A stretch of 40,053 nt of DNA from IMG/VR virus record IMGVR_UViG_3300044638_003952, positions 1-40,053 of that record; one strand, given 5' to 3'. A model generated the notes under the pieces. It made no database searches. It saw only the letters and a list, made by a program, of their open reading frames with translations, and was not told where the DNA came from. This DNA is from a virus. A program made the position numbers and the translations under genes. Of the stretch, positions 29,322 to 39,371 are shown in pieces; position 1 is the stretch's first letter, and the number at the start of each line of letters is the position of its first letter.

Positions 29322-30520
29322 GTTACACGATAAACCCCGATACCATATCAAGCAGCCTTTACCCTGTGGCGTTTCGCTCTATTGAACCCTCAGCGGTGAT
29401 TCAGCAGCAAATCAATGTTTACCTTGATGGAACGCTTGAAGGCTCATTCTTGGCGGCTCAAACGGGGACAAGTGGAACGTCGGCGGTGTTCGATACAAAT
29501 GTTCAATCGTTCTTGATTACTCAGCTTGCACCAAAGACAAACGCGAAAACAAGTTTCTTCGGAAATCTTTACGGGTTCAGCCTCACAAATAATACCGACG
29601 TTATTTCATCATTGTATTGCACGGCTTTCAACCAAACGGTTAATTCATCGGGTTTTGTCGTTACCTCCACGGCTTCGCAAAGTAGCACCACGGCATACGT
29701 TTTGCCTTCCTTGTTTGTCGATGGGGAATATGACATGGGGGATTTTTATCAACCGTCGGCAAATCCTTTTTTATTCTTAACGCAAAGGAATGATTTTATT
29801 AAATGCAATTCCTCAGGTAACATATTTTTAAGTTACCTCGGGCGTGGCACAAACGCGGCACAATTTGAGTTTTATTTAAAGTCTGGTTCTTCAGCCGTCA
29901 CCATTGTTGACAATTTAAACTCCACGGCAACAAATGATTTATATTCTTTGTCCGTTGGTGTATCAAATATATTTGGAAACACTGCCATATTTCACGCTGG
30001 CAATTTTCCAACAAACCCAGATTTATACGATTATTACGACGTGTCCGTTGGCGTTTACTCAGGTGCATACACGCGCCTAAGCGAAAGGCAACGTATTTAC
30101 ATTTATCCTAATTGTGACGATAACATTGAGCTTCATTGGTTCGGAAAATATGGCGGCGCGGAAAGTTACCAGTTTACAGGCTTAATGATTGATAAGCAAA
30201 CGAGCAACGCGGATACTATTAACCTTGCGCAAAGGTGGAACATTACCGCAAGTCCAAAGGCTAACACGTTTGATAAAAATGTTATTAAGGTTAATCAAAG
30301 GTCAAACAAAAGCAAGACGGTAACGGTGGCGGTAAGTCATGAGGATGCGTTGTACATTGCCACAATGTTTAATTCCCCTGAGGTGTACATTATTGAGAAT
30401 GGTAAATATGTTAACGTTACCATTGCCAACGGGGAGATAAACACGGATAACAACAGGGCTACGGATATTGGTGTTACTTTTGAAATCATTTATCAAAATA
30501 CGCCAGTCGCTCAGCTATGA
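29318..30520 (+). CDS. tail structural protein
   Basis: 400 residues, mostly beta, rich in Ser/Thr/Asn. The section NIELHWFGKYGGAESYQFTG is a pattern I have seen in tail proteins of Bacteroidetes phages. It precedes the large tail protein and tape measure. A major tail or baseplate role is possible; sequence alone does not separate them. Confidence 0.65.
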   Translation: MSYTINPDTISSSLYPVAFRSIEPSAVIQQQINVYLDGTLEGSFLAAQTGTSGTSAVFDTNVQSFLITQLAPKTNAKTSFFGNLYGFSLTNNTDVISSLYCTAFNQTVNSSGFVVTSTASQSSTTAYVLPSLFVDGEYDMGDFYQPSANPFLFLTQRNDFIKCNSSGNIFLSYLGRGTNAAQFEFYLKSGSSAVTIVDNLNSTATNDLYSLSVGVSNIFGNTAIFHAGNFPTNPDLYDYYDVSVGVYSGAYTRLSERQRIYIYPNCDDNIELHWFGKYGGAESYQFTGLMIDKQTSNADTINLAQRWNITASPKANTFDKNVIKVNQRSNKSKTVTVAVSHEDALYIATMFNSPEVYIIENGKYVNVTIANGEINTDNNRATDIGVTFEIIYQNTPVAQL

Positions 30521-32952
30521 TAAAATTATTTATAAATAATCAAGAAGTCGATTTAAACCAAAAGGATGTTAATGTAACCATTGATTATTCGATTGAAAAC
30601 ATTGAACTTGGTAACATATCGGGCGCACATTCTAAAAGGAATGTAACATTACCCGGAACAAAGACAAACATTGAAATCTTTGAAAACATTGAGACGCCAA
30701 ACGTCATTGTTACAAATGCTTACAAGTTACTTCCCGCACGGCTGGAGGCAAATGGCGTTCCAATTCTCACGGGAAAAGCACGGTTGGATTCAGGGGAATT
30801 AAATGCGATGAACCACGGATTCAAGGCGAATAATTACAAGGTCGCATTGATTGGAAACAATGCGGATTGGTTCGCCGACGTGGGTAATATCTTAGTCAGG
30901 TCATTGGGTTGGCAAGACATAACCGTTTCCACGGCGACGGTTAAAACCAATTACAATCCATTGACTTCGGAACATTGTTTCATCTTGATGAAATGGAAAG
31001 CGTGGGAAAACGAAACGTACATTGTTGACAATGAGTTAACGCCTGCCATTTTCATTTGGCAAATCTTGGAAAAGGCGTTTCAAAATAAAGGATACCAATT
31101 AAACAGTATTTTCAAAACCGATCCTTTCAGCCGCCTGATTATTCCCATGGGACTTAACTTGGATGCTGATTACATTGCGGACTTCGTAAACTTGAGGGCG
31201 TCAAATCCTTCGCCTTCATCCTTTGTTTATTCCTCAGGTGATTACGGGACGGTTGACATTGCATTCACAAACGAAACAACGTCACCCAACTTTGACACAG
31301 GAGGCAATTATTCAGGCGGCGTTTACACGGTCCCGATTAACGCCTTATATGAGTTGATCGCTGAGTTGAACGTTACCTTAACGGCTTCCATTGGTGACTT
31401 AAACCAATTCGCAGAACTGATTCTTTTCTTTGAGGTCAACGGAAACAACGTTTCAACGTATGATTTGACAAATGAAACCACGTTGAATGATTCCATTGCG
31501 CTTGAATTCCTGGGGGACTTGGTCGAAGGAGACAGCGTCCGCATGAGGCTGAGATACGAAAACGTTACATTTAACCTTGTTATCGGTGGCTCATTCTCCG
31601 TGGTTGCACAAAAGGAAGGATTAGAGGAAGGAGAAACGGTAAACTTGGAATACATTATACCTAATAGTTGGTATGTAAAGGACATTATTGCAGACCTTAC
31701 AACCATTTTCAATCTTGCATGGGAGACAGACGTACTGAGCAAACAAGTGTACGCATATCCAAAGGACAATTATACGGTGAGGTACAGGGCAAATGCCAGC
31801 GGCGCGATTACCCTTACTACCTTTGACGGCTTTTTTAAGGATACGAATAAGTATGACTTGAATACCCGTGACATTGATGGCAGCGAATTAACCATTCTTG
31901 ATAATTATAAGTCAAGTCAGGTACTGGCATACGCCACGGATGACGATACGACAAACAAAGAGGAAGCAAGGCGCGGAGTTAACATTTACTCAGGCGGTTA
32001 CAACTTCCCAGAGGACAGGTTTCCAAATGGCATTGAATTTCTTTATACAAAATTCTTTGCAAAAGCCATTCATATAAACGATGTGGCAATAACCACAGGT
32101 GGAACATACGGCGCACAGATGCCTCTTGTTTTCGGCGACGATTACAACACCGTACCCGATGCTGAGCCCAATTATAACTTGGCGCCTCGTTTGCTTTATT
32201 ATGCAGGCAGGCGAAGCGGCTTAGATGGATATGTTCGTTTGTTCGATGAGGCAAGCTCAGCGGCGTCGGCTTTTGATTTCCCTGCGGCTTTCATGGTAAA
32301 TTACAATGACCCGAGCGGCGGTGATTTTAACCTTTCTTTTTCCGACGAAGTCACAAATTATACAAATGTGATGCAAGGCGTTTTTAAAACCTTCCATCTT
32401 CAAACATATAAACGCATTGAACTTGGAAAGCAATATACGACCTTTGTCAAATGGGAAAACAAGGACATAACGCAACTGTCATTCAGACGAAAGGGAATGA
32501 TTGGAAGTTCTAATTTCATCATTCAAGAACTTGAATACAATCCCAAATCCAATAGTCCAGCAAGAACGGTTATCTTATACGACGAAAAGCCAAATGTAAA
32601 TGACCTTAACAAGGTTTCAAATACGATTACTTTGGCAGGCGCACCGCCTCAGGGTGGCACGGTGACAGGATCGGGAAGCGGCTTGGTTGGAGCAAATGGG
32701 GCAACGGTAAACATTCAGTTATCTTATACGCCGTTCCTTAACTCGATGACAAACGTACTTGTATTACCGGTTAACTCAGGCATAACGCAGGTAAGTAACA
32801 CGAATGCAAATGTACTTGTATTTCAGAACGGGCAAAAGTTGATACCAACGATTCAATATATTATTGGCGGCTCAACCATTGGAATAAACATTGATACCCA
32901 TTACGATGGGGCAAATTATGAAGTTATTGTAAACGGAGTAACAAAAGGATAA
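30517..32952 (+). CDS. large tail-associated structural protein
   Basis: 811 residues with an N-terminal beta domain (IDYSIENIELGNISGAHSKR, then NVTLPGTKTNIEIFENIE) common in distal-tail or baseplate proteins of Bacteroidetes siphoviruses. The middle is beta-rich with acidic loops, and the last 150 residues contain glycine-rich turns (GGTVTGSGSGLVGANG). Being directly upstream of the tape measure and overlapping it by one base suggests a tail tip or hub component. Assignment by pattern and position. Confidence 0.65.
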   Translation: MIKLFINNQEVDLNQKDVNVTIDYSIENIELGNISGAHSKRNVTLPGTKTNIEIFENIETPNVIVTNAYKLLPARLEANGVPILTGKARLDSGELNAMNHGFKANNYKVALIGNNADWFADVGNILVRSLGWQDITVSTATVKTNYNPLTSEHCFILMKWKAWENETYIVDNELTPAIFIWQILEKAFQNKGYQLNSIFKTDPFSRLIIPMGLNLDADYIADFVNLRASNPSPSSFVYSSGDYGTVDIAFTNETTSPNFDTGGNYSGGVYTVPINALYELIAELNVTLTASIGDLNQFAELILFFEVNGNNVSTYDLTNETTLNDSIALEFLGDLVEGDSVRMRLRYENVTFNLVIGGSFSVVAQKEGLEEGETVNLEYIIPNSWYVKDIIADLTTIFNLAWETDVLSKQVYAYPKDNYTVRYRANASGAITLTTFDGFFKDTNKYDLNTRDIDGSELTILDNYKSSQVLAYATDDDTTNKEEARRGVNIYSGGYNFPEDRFPNGIEFLYTKFFAKAIHINDVAITTGGTYGAQMPLVFGDDYNTVPDAEPNYNLAPRLLYYAGRRSGLDGYVRLFDEASSAASAFDFPAAFMVNYNDPSGGDFNLSFSDEVTNYTNVMQGVFKTFHLQTYKRIELGKQYTTFVKWENKDITQLSFRRKGMIGSSNFIIQELEYNPKSNSPARTVILYDEKPNVNDLNKVSNTITLAGAPPQGGTVTGSGSGLVGANGATVNIQLSYTPFLNSMTNVLVLPVNSGITQVSNTNANVLVFQNGQKLIPTIQYIIGGSTIGINIDTHYDGANYEVIVNGVTKG

Positions 32953-35888
32953 TGGCACAAGTAATAGGTTTTCAAATACAAATAGACGGGCTTGGAAAAA
33001 CGGTTGAAACGGCAACGGAGTTGAAAAGAGCCATTGCCGACGTTAACGCGGAGCTAAAGAAAACAACGGACGTTCAAGAAATCAAGAAACTTGAAACAAA
33101 GTTGGTTGACTTGAAGGCAGCGCAAATGGAAGTCAACAAAGTTGTTAAGGAGCAAATCAAAAGCCGCAACGAAGAAATAACCGCAACCGACAAAGCCAAT
33201 GGAGCTTATCGCAAGTTAAGCAAGGAGTTGAATGATCAGCGCAACCGATACAAGGACTTGGCGGCGGCTGAGCAGGAATCAAGTCAGGAGGCAAAAGATT
33301 TATTGGTAAGTATCAATAACCTTGATAAAAAGCTAAAAGGCATTGATGCCACGGTTGGGCAATTCCAAAGAAACGTCGGCGGTTATACTGAGGCATTGGG
33401 GCAATTCTTTCCAAAACTTGGGGGAACATTGGGACAAGTGACGGGTACAATAGGCGGTTTATCTCAGGGAATAAATGGATTAACTCAAACCACAGGAGCA
33501 TTTAATAAATCGCTTGGCGCCATTGGAATAGCATTAACCCTATTTAGTGGCATATCTGAAATATTTCAAAGTATAAATGAATCGGTTGCCGAAACAAAAG
33601 AACTTTCTAATCAGGTGGCAGCGTTTACGGGTGCGACGGGAAACGTTTTAACCGACTTTGTAAGCAAGTCAAAAGCAATATCAACAACATATAAAAAAGA
33701 TGTAAACGACATAACCGTTGCAGCCAACGCGGCAAGTAAATCATTAGGCATTGGTTTTAATGAGGCATTAGACGCGATTGAGGCAGGATTTAGAAAGGGA
33801 GCGGATAGTAATGGGGAGTTCTTAGATAACCTAAAAGAATATCCAGCGCAATTTGCGGCGGCTGGATTAAGTATTAAAGATTATTTAGCCATTTCAATCG
33901 AGGCGGCAAATCAGGGTATTTATTCAGATAAAGGCTTGGATGTTGTAAAGGAATTTGGATTAAGAATTAGGGAGCAAACAAAGACTTCAAAAGATGCTTT
34001 AGTGGGTGCATTTGGCGAAGAATTTACAGGTGAATTATTTGAGAATTTAAACAACGGCTCAATTACAACCGCCGAAGCCTTATCGTTGGTTAGCGGTAAA
34101 ATGGGTGATACTGAGGTTGCAGGCGATAAATTACAAACGGTTATCGCAGACGTTTTCGGTGCAGCTGGAGAAGATGCTGGGTTGGCGTATATTCTTTCGT
34201 TGGAAAAGATTTTAAAAAATACCGACGATATAACAAAGTCAACAAACCAATATCAAACACAACAAGAAATTCTTTATCAAACAAACTTAGATTTAGAAGC
34301 AAGTCAATCAGAATTAAATGAATCATTCACAAAGTTTGGAGGAGAATTTACAATTATATCCTCTAAAGCAAAGATATTTTTTAACAATCTATTAGGTGGT
34401 TTACTTGATTTTGCCAATGAGTTTCCTGCAACCTTAAAAGCCATGGGGGCAGGGTTAACAACATTTTTTACGACGGGAAGCATAAGCGGTGCATTAAAAG
34501 CAAATCGAGATGTATTTAGAGCCGAAAAACAAAAAATAGATAAGGAAGATAAGTTAGCTATTGAGAAAGCGGAAAAGGATCGGATTGCACTTGAAAAGCA
34601 AAACGCCGAAGAACAAAAGAAAAGGTTAAAAGCCCAAAATAAAGAATTAAGCACCACGGCAAATAAAGGAGGTAAGGACGTGGCTAAGTCCTTCACCGAA
34701 GGTTCACTTGCAGAACTTGAAAACCAACGTTCAGAATTACAAAGCGCGTTTTCCAACGCCGTGGTTGGCTCAGGAACACAGAAAGAACTTGCGGTAAAGT
34801 TGAACGCGATTAATAACCAAATTAAAACGGCGGTTGAAGAACAAAATCAAATCATAGCCGATGCGTCACGGGGTAACTTGCTTAAAAATCTTCAGGATGC
34901 CCAGCAACTTGCAACGCTTCCATTAACAACAACTCCTTTAAAAAGTGTAAAGGCTTCCGATTTAGCAAAAAAGGAAGCCGACGATTTACAAAAAGTTTTT
35001 CAACAGGTAATAAAAAACTCAGACGATTTTAGAAAAAAGGAAGCCGATGCAACGGCTGAATTTTACGAGGAAAGGCAAAAGAAAGTTGAACTTTATTTAC
35101 AAGGCGCAACGGCAATAACCGACCTTTTCTCCACGATTCAGCAAGCAAGGTTTAAAAAGGATACAGATTTATTAAATGAGGAAATACAAAAGACAGAGGA
35201 AAATATTACAACGCTTGAGTCAAAAGCAGAAAAAGCAACGGGCTTAAAAAAGAAGCGATTAGAAAAAGAAATTGTTCAAGAAAAAGCATTGTTGGAAGCA
35301 AAGAATAAACAAGCCGAAGCATTGCAATTAAAAGCGGCGAAGGCTGAAAAGAAAATAGCCATTGTTCAATCAATCATTCAAGGAGCGTTGGCGGTTCAAC
35401 GCGCTTTAAATTCATTCCCGTTCCCTCCATTATCCACGGGTCAAGCCATTGCCGCAGGTGTTTTCGCGGGAATACAAACGGCGACGATTATCGCCCAGCC
35501 CCTTGCTGAGGGTGGCGTTGTCACAGGGCAACGGGTGAATCAAAAGCAAAACATACCAACGCGGTCAAATGGTGACAATGTTCTTGCGTATGTTAAACGT
35601 GGTGAGGTTGTATTGAATCAACGTCAACAAAGTTTATTAGGCGGTTCTCCCACTTTCAGGAAACTTGGTATTAAAGGTTTCGCAGAAGGTGGCATGGTTC
35701 CACCGATTAACCCACCGATACAAGGCTTGGGCTTACAGGGTAACATGAACGAATTTTTGCAAGTCATGGAGGCAAAGACGGACGCGATAAACAACAGGAT
35801 AGACAGGTTGCAAGCATACGTTGTAAGCGAAGATATTGCGCGCGATCTCGCTGAGGGAAATAAATTGAAAATAAACGCCACTTTATAA
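32952..35888 (+). CDS. tape measure protein
   Basis: 978 residues. Sets tail length; at about 1.5 angstrom per residue a tail of roughly 145 nm would be expected. N-terminal coiled-coil-rich region (1-140), a hydrophobic segment near 188-204 (SLGAIGIALTLFSGI), a long helical body (KDVNDITVAANAASKSLGIG, then NEALDAIEAGFRKG), and C-terminal hydrophobic patches (QAIAAGVFAGIQTATIIAQP). Repeated AxAxK heptads occur around 740-830. Typical of siphovirus tape measures in Bacteroidetes. Confidence 0.88.
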   Translation: MAQVIGFQIQIDGLGKTVETATELKRAIADVNAELKKTTDVQEIKKLETKLVDLKAAQMEVNKVVKEQIKSRNEEITATDKANGAYRKLSKELNDQRNRYKDLAAAEQESSQEAKDLLVSINNLDKKLKGIDATVGQFQRNVGGYTEALGQFFPKLGGTLGQVTGTIGGLSQGINGLTQTTGAFNKSLGAIGIALTLFSGISEIFQSINESVAETKELSNQVAAFTGATGNVLTDFVSKSKAISTTYKKDVNDITVAANAASKSLGIGFNEALDAIEAGFRKGADSNGEFLDNLKEYPAQFAAAGLSIKDYLAISIEAANQGIYSDKGLDVVKEFGLRIREQTKTSKDALVGAFGEEFTGELFENLNNGSITTAEALSLVSGKMGDTEVAGDKLQTVIADVFGAAGEDAGLAYILSLEKILKNTDDITKSTNQYQTQQEILYQTNLDLEASQSELNESFTKFGGEFTIISSKAKIFFNNLLGGLLDFANEFPATLKAMGAGLTTFFTTGSISGALKANRDVFRAEKQKIDKEDKLAIEKAEKDRIALEKQNAEEQKKRLKAQNKELSTTANKGGKDVAKSFTEGSLAELENQRSELQSAFSNAVVGSGTQKELAVKLNAINNQIKTAVEEQNQIIADASRGNLLKNLQDAQQLATLPLTTTPLKSVKASDLAKKEADDLQKVFQQVIKNSDDFRKKEADATAEFYEERQKKVELYLQGATAITDLFSTIQQARFKKDTDLLNEEIQKTEENITTLESKAEKATGLKKKRLEKEIVQEKALLEAKNKQAEALQLKAAKAEKKIAIVQSIIQGALAVQRALNSFPFPPLSTGQAIAAGVFAGIQTATIIAQPLAEGGVVTGQRVNQKQNIPTRSNGDNVLAYVKRGEVVLNQRQQSLLGGSPTFRKLGIKGFAEGGMVPPINPPIQGLGLQGNMNEFLQVMEAKTDAINNRIDRLQAYVVSEDIARDLAEGNKLKINATL

Positions 35889-36152
35889 ATGTGTAATTGC
35901 ATGAAGACAGATAGCATTTGGGGAGAGCTTGGTTCACGGATTCCAGAGGAATACAAGGCGCAGGTTATCGCCACGGTTAATAGGACTTACAGGGTGTTAA
36001 GCATTGACCCGAACGACATGGATTATTTATTTAATATTTATAACAATTTTGTCAATCATTACGAGCCTGAGCGGCGTAATTGTCCCGCGTGTCGTACAAA
36101 AGTAGTTGGTAAAATGAGGCAAATAGTAAATTATTGGAACGAAAATGGATGA
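35889..36152 (+). CDS. small Cys-containing protein
   Basis: 87 residues. Cys2 and Cys4 (MCNC) and a CPAC pair near the C-terminus could bind zinc together. Sequence between is helical (EEYKAQVIATVNRTYRVLSI). No family recognised. Starts directly after the tape measure stop and overlaps the next gene. Confidence 0.65.
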   Translation: MCNCMKTDSIWGELGSRIPEEYKAQVIATVNRTYRVLSIDPNDMDYLFNIYNNFVNHYEPERRNCPACRTKVVGKMRQIVNYWNENG

Positions 36153-36495
36153 ATTTGAAATGATTAACGGTGATTTATTACAGGATTTTACGCATGAAAT
36201 CCTGAATAAATACAGTGCATTTTGCCAAAAGGAAGGTATTATTCCCAGCTTTTTTCATCTTATTTCCTTCCTCGTTAAAACCGACGTGGTGAAGGAAAAG
36301 ACGGTGGCGAAATATATGGTTATGCACCTTTACCCAAATAGCCTTTATTCAAATGATTCAAAGATGGATGCCATGATGGAAATAAGCATACGAACGGGTA
36401 TTTCAAAGAAACACGTTTATAACATGGTGCAGCATCCTGAAAGGTTTGGTTTTCAAATCAAGCAAAAAAGAAAAGATAAAAACAAGACCGAGTAA
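36145..36495 (+). CDS. helix-turn-helix-like protein
   Basis: 116 residues. A segment near residues 82-104 (MMEISIRTGISKKHVYNMVQ) resembles a helix-turn-helix. It precedes the protease gene by 26 bases. Could be a late regulator or a structural accessory. No signal peptide. Confidence 0.6.
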   Translation: MDEFEMINGDLLQDFTHEILNKYSAFCQKEGIIPSFFHLISFLVKTDVVKEKTVAKYMVMHLYPNSLYSNDSKMDAMMEISIRTGISKKHVYNMVQHPERFGFQIKQKRKDKNKTE

Positions 36496-36521
36496 TTTTG
36501 TAAATAAATTATTTTTATTTT

Positions 36522-37904
36522 ATGACATACGCCGATTATCCAGATGCTGCAAAGAACAACGCACGACGCGCACTCGACCACAAAGAAAAGAATGGGTCAG
36601 ACTGCGGAACGCTTGTCGGCTGGCAACGGGCAAATCAAATTGCCAATGGTGAAGGCTTATCGGAAGAAACGGTGCAACGTACTTATTCATTTTTAAGTCG
36701 CGCGGAAACGTATGACCAGGGCAAATACTTTGATGAAGATGGAAAAGAACAGTGTGGAAGCATCATGTTTGACGCATGGGGCGGAAGTGCTATGAAGGTT
36801 TGGGCGGAAGCAAAATACAAGGCGATACAAAAGGACAAAGAAAAAAACATGGCAAAAGTAAGTATAGATATTTTAGGGGAAATTTCGGAATCGGTTAATT
36901 CTTACAACTCAGTAAGAACCAAAATTAACCAGGCGAACGGGCAGCCAATTAATTTAACGATATCCTCAGGAGGTGGCAGCGTCACCGAGGGAATGGGTAT
37001 TGCTGACTTAGTGGCTAATTACCCAGAAGAAACCACGGCAACAGGAATCGGCTTGGTAGCAAGCATTGCAACGGTTGTATTGTTGGCAGCGGATAATGTT
37101 AAAATGACGGAAAATGCTTTTATGATGATTCACCGACCTTGGAGTTACACGATGGGTAACGCCGACGAACTTGAGGCAACGGCTGAATTATTGGACAAAA
37201 TGGAAGCAAAGTTACTTGACATTTACACGGCTTCGGTTATTAAACGCAAAGGAGACCAAAAGAACCTAAAAGAAATTATTACAAATATGATGGCAGCTGA
37301 AACTTGGCTGACCGCTCAGGAAGCATTAGAATTTGGCTTCATTGATGAAATTGTTAAAGTTGGCGAAAAAAACATAGATATGTTACCGTTGCAAAATAGC
37401 CTAAACAAGTTCTTGAATGTACCTGCCGCATTATTAACAAACACAAAAAAAGAAGATGAAATGGGTAGTTCTATTTTAGAAAAAATCAAATCCCTTCTTA
37501 ATAGCATAGACGAAACTCCACCCGTGGAAAATGTTATTGAGGAGGAGGAAAAAGTAATTGAGGAGCCTGAGATGGATGAAGTTGAAAAAGCTATTTCCAT
37601 GTTAAAGGAAAAAGGTTACATTGTAATGTCACCAGACGAAATGGATGCCATTAACTCAAAGCAAAAAGAGGAAATGGAATCCATGTACAAAAAAACCGAT
37701 GAACAAAAGAACTCAATCAATGAAATTGAGGCGGTTCTTGAAACATTGGGAAATGAATTGGTTGCACTCAGGGCGCAAGTAAAAAAAGGCGTTGGACTTC
37801 CTTCGGGCGGCTCAGCCCACGAAAAGGTTCAAGAAACAAAAGCGAAATCGAGTTACTTTGATTCTTTCGCTTCATTAGTTCAAACTAAAATTTCACAAAG
37901 ATAA
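36522..37904 (+). CDS. prohead protease/scaffold fusion, ClpP-like
   Basis: 460 residues in three parts. Residues 1-105 are the small domain often fused to phage head proteases (YPDAAKNNARRALDHKEKNG, then GTLVGWQRANQIA and FDAWGGSAMKVWAEAKYK). Residues 110-285 are a ClpP/SppA-fold protease: GQPINLTISSGGGSVTEGMG, Ser181 in GLVASIATVV, His204 in MMIHRPW, and Glu259 at the place of the ClpP Asp (AAETWLTAQEALEFGFIDEI). Residues 300-460 are acidic then coiled coil, a likely scaffold. An ATG at 36849 could start a 351-residue form without the N-terminal domain. It would trim and shape the capsid. Next in line are the decoration and capsid genes. Confidence 0.85.
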   Translation: MTYADYPDAAKNNARRALDHKEKNGSDCGTLVGWQRANQIANGEGLSEETVQRTYSFLSRAETYDQGKYFDEDGKEQCGSIMFDAWGGSAMKVWAEAKYKAIQKDKEKNMAKVSIDILGEISESVNSYNSVRTKINQANGQPINLTISSGGGSVTEGMGIADLVANYPEETTATGIGLVASIATVVLLAADNVKMTENAFMMIHRPWSYTMGNADELEATAELLDKMEAKLLDIYTASVIKRKGDQKNLKEIITNMMAAETWLTAQEALEFGFIDEIVKVGEKNIDMLPLQNSLNKFLNVPAALLTNTKKEDEMGSSILEKIKSLLNSIDETPPVENVIEEEEKVIEEPEMDEVEKAISMLKEKGYIVMSPDEMDAINSKQKEEMESMYKKTDEQKNSINEIEAVLETLGNELVALRAQVKKGVGLPSGGSAHEKVQETKAKSSYFDSFASLVQTKISQR

Positions 37905-38365
37905 TGGCAACAGCAAACGTTAATGGTTTTCTCGATAGCAATACATACGTCGGGCAAAACAGTTTAAACCGCACCAACCCGTATGCCAACGCGCAAGGGA
38001 TAAACGCGGAGCAATTATACGGAATTGATACCTTCGAGGATCGCATTCCCGTTTCCTTCACTTATGGCACTTCCACGGCTGGCAATCGCTTGAGCATTGC
38101 ACCGTTGACTGGTGTAACAAGTGCAAGTGATTTTTACAAGGTTACCGTGATGGATGAATCAGGTAACGAGGCATACGCCAACTGGCAATCCTCAGCACCA
38201 ACGGCAATTTTACAGATAGCAACCACGGCGTTGAACAAAGGCAACGATTGGAAGGTGTTATTTGCAACGGCAGCGGCTGGAGCAAAGACCGAGTTTTCAT
38301 TTGTGATTGAGGATTCATTGGTTTTAACCAATACGTCTGCAACTATTTCTTACCCAAATCTTTAA
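37904..38365 (+). CDS. small virion (decoration-like) protein
   Basis: 153 residues, beta-rich and low in Lys/Arg, directly between the protease and the major capsid gene. Position and size fit a capsid decoration or head protein. The pattern MATANVNGFLDSNTYVGQNS then RLSIAPLTGV is not one I can assign to a family. The ATG overlaps the protease stop. Confidence 0.6.
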   Translation: MATANVNGFLDSNTYVGQNSLNRTNPYANAQGINAEQLYGIDTFEDRIPVSFTYGTSTAGNRLSIAPLTGVTSASDFYKVTVMDESGNEAYANWQSSAPTAILQIATTALNKGNDWKVLFATAAAGAKTEFSFVIEDSLVLTNTSATISYPNL

Positions 38366-38377
38366 AATTAAAAACAA

Positions 38378-39361
38378 ATGGCATTAGTTGAAATAAGCCA
38401 ACTTGACGTATCCTTCAGAGGTACTGAGGCAAATAACATTTTTTTAGAGCCAGTATTCTTTGACGATGACCTTCGCGGACAGTTCCGTGTACTTGGAAAC
38501 GTTGCGAATAAAAAGAAAATGGTTTTTGTACAACAGTTGGAAAACATTGTAAGAAAGTACTCAGGATGCGGATTTAATCCCGTGGGTTCAGTTGACATTT
38601 ACCAGCGTACCATCGACGTTGAAAAAATGAAAGTGGATTTAGAAATGTGTTGGGACGAGTTCGAGGATACCGTTTTCGAAGAGTTATTGAAAACAGGTAC
38701 AAGGCTTCCAGATGTTTCAGGAACATTGATTGAAAATATTCTTTTGACCCGTACACAACAGGCGATAAGAAATGACATTACCCGTCTTTCTTACTTCGGT
38801 GACCAGTCTTCAAACAATCCTAACTTTGATTCATTAGACGGTTTTTGGACGGTTTACTATCCTCAATTAGTTGCACAAGACTTAGTGCCACGTTGCAACA
38901 CTGGTTCAGGTTCTGACCTTGGTGCAGGTGACGGCTTCGCGATCCTTCGCGCGGTGTATGACCAGGCTCCTTTGCAGTTGAAAGGTTTACCTGCCAATCA
39001 AAAGGTATTCAATGTAACTCAAAGCGTTTATTCTCAATTAAGGGAAGACATTGAAAACGGCGGTGGCGGTGACTACGGTTTACTTCAGTTAATCAACGGG
39101 GTTGAGCAATTCACCTTCCGTGGTGTAACCGTTATTCCTCAATTCCGTTGGGACGACATTGCAACAGGACTTGGAACAACCAAGCCTCACTACGTGGAAT
39201 ATACCACGCCGCAAAACAAGGTACTTGCGACGGACGTGTTAAGCCCTGAAACGGCTTTGGAACTTTGGTATGACCAGAAGGACGAAAAGGTGTACATAAA
39301 GGCGCGCTTTAAAATGGGCGTAAATTATATTCACCCATCATTAATCAGCTTAGGCTACTAA
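38378..39361 (+). CDS. major capsid protein
   Basis: 327 residues. The gene follows the protease and a small head protein, and reads like an HK97-fold capsid protein of Bacteroidetes phages: an N-terminal arm, IFLEPVFFDDDLRGQFRVLG, a central QLKGLPANQKVFNVTQSVYS, the GVEQFTFRGVTVIPQFRWDD strand pair and a C-terminal ALELWYDQKDEKVYIKARFK. The overall order and length support the call. No long N-terminal delta domain is seen, as expected if the scaffold is fused to the protease. Confidence 0.8.
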   Translation: MALVEISQLDVSFRGTEANNIFLEPVFFDDDLRGQFRVLGNVANKKKMVFVQQLENIVRKYSGCGFNPVGSVDIYQRTIDVEKMKVDLEMCWDEFEDTVFEELLKTGTRLPDVSGTLIENILLTRTQQAIRNDITRLSYFGDQSSNNPNFDSLDGFWTVYYPQLVAQDLVPRCNTGSGSDLGAGDGFAILRAVYDQAPLQLKGLPANQKVFNVTQSVYSQLREDIENGGGGDYGLLQLINGVEQFTFRGVTVIPQFRWDDIATGLGTTKPHYVEYTTPQNKVLATDVLSPETALELWYDQKDEKVYIKARFKMGVNYIHPSLISLGY

Positions 39362-39371
39362 TTAAAAACGA

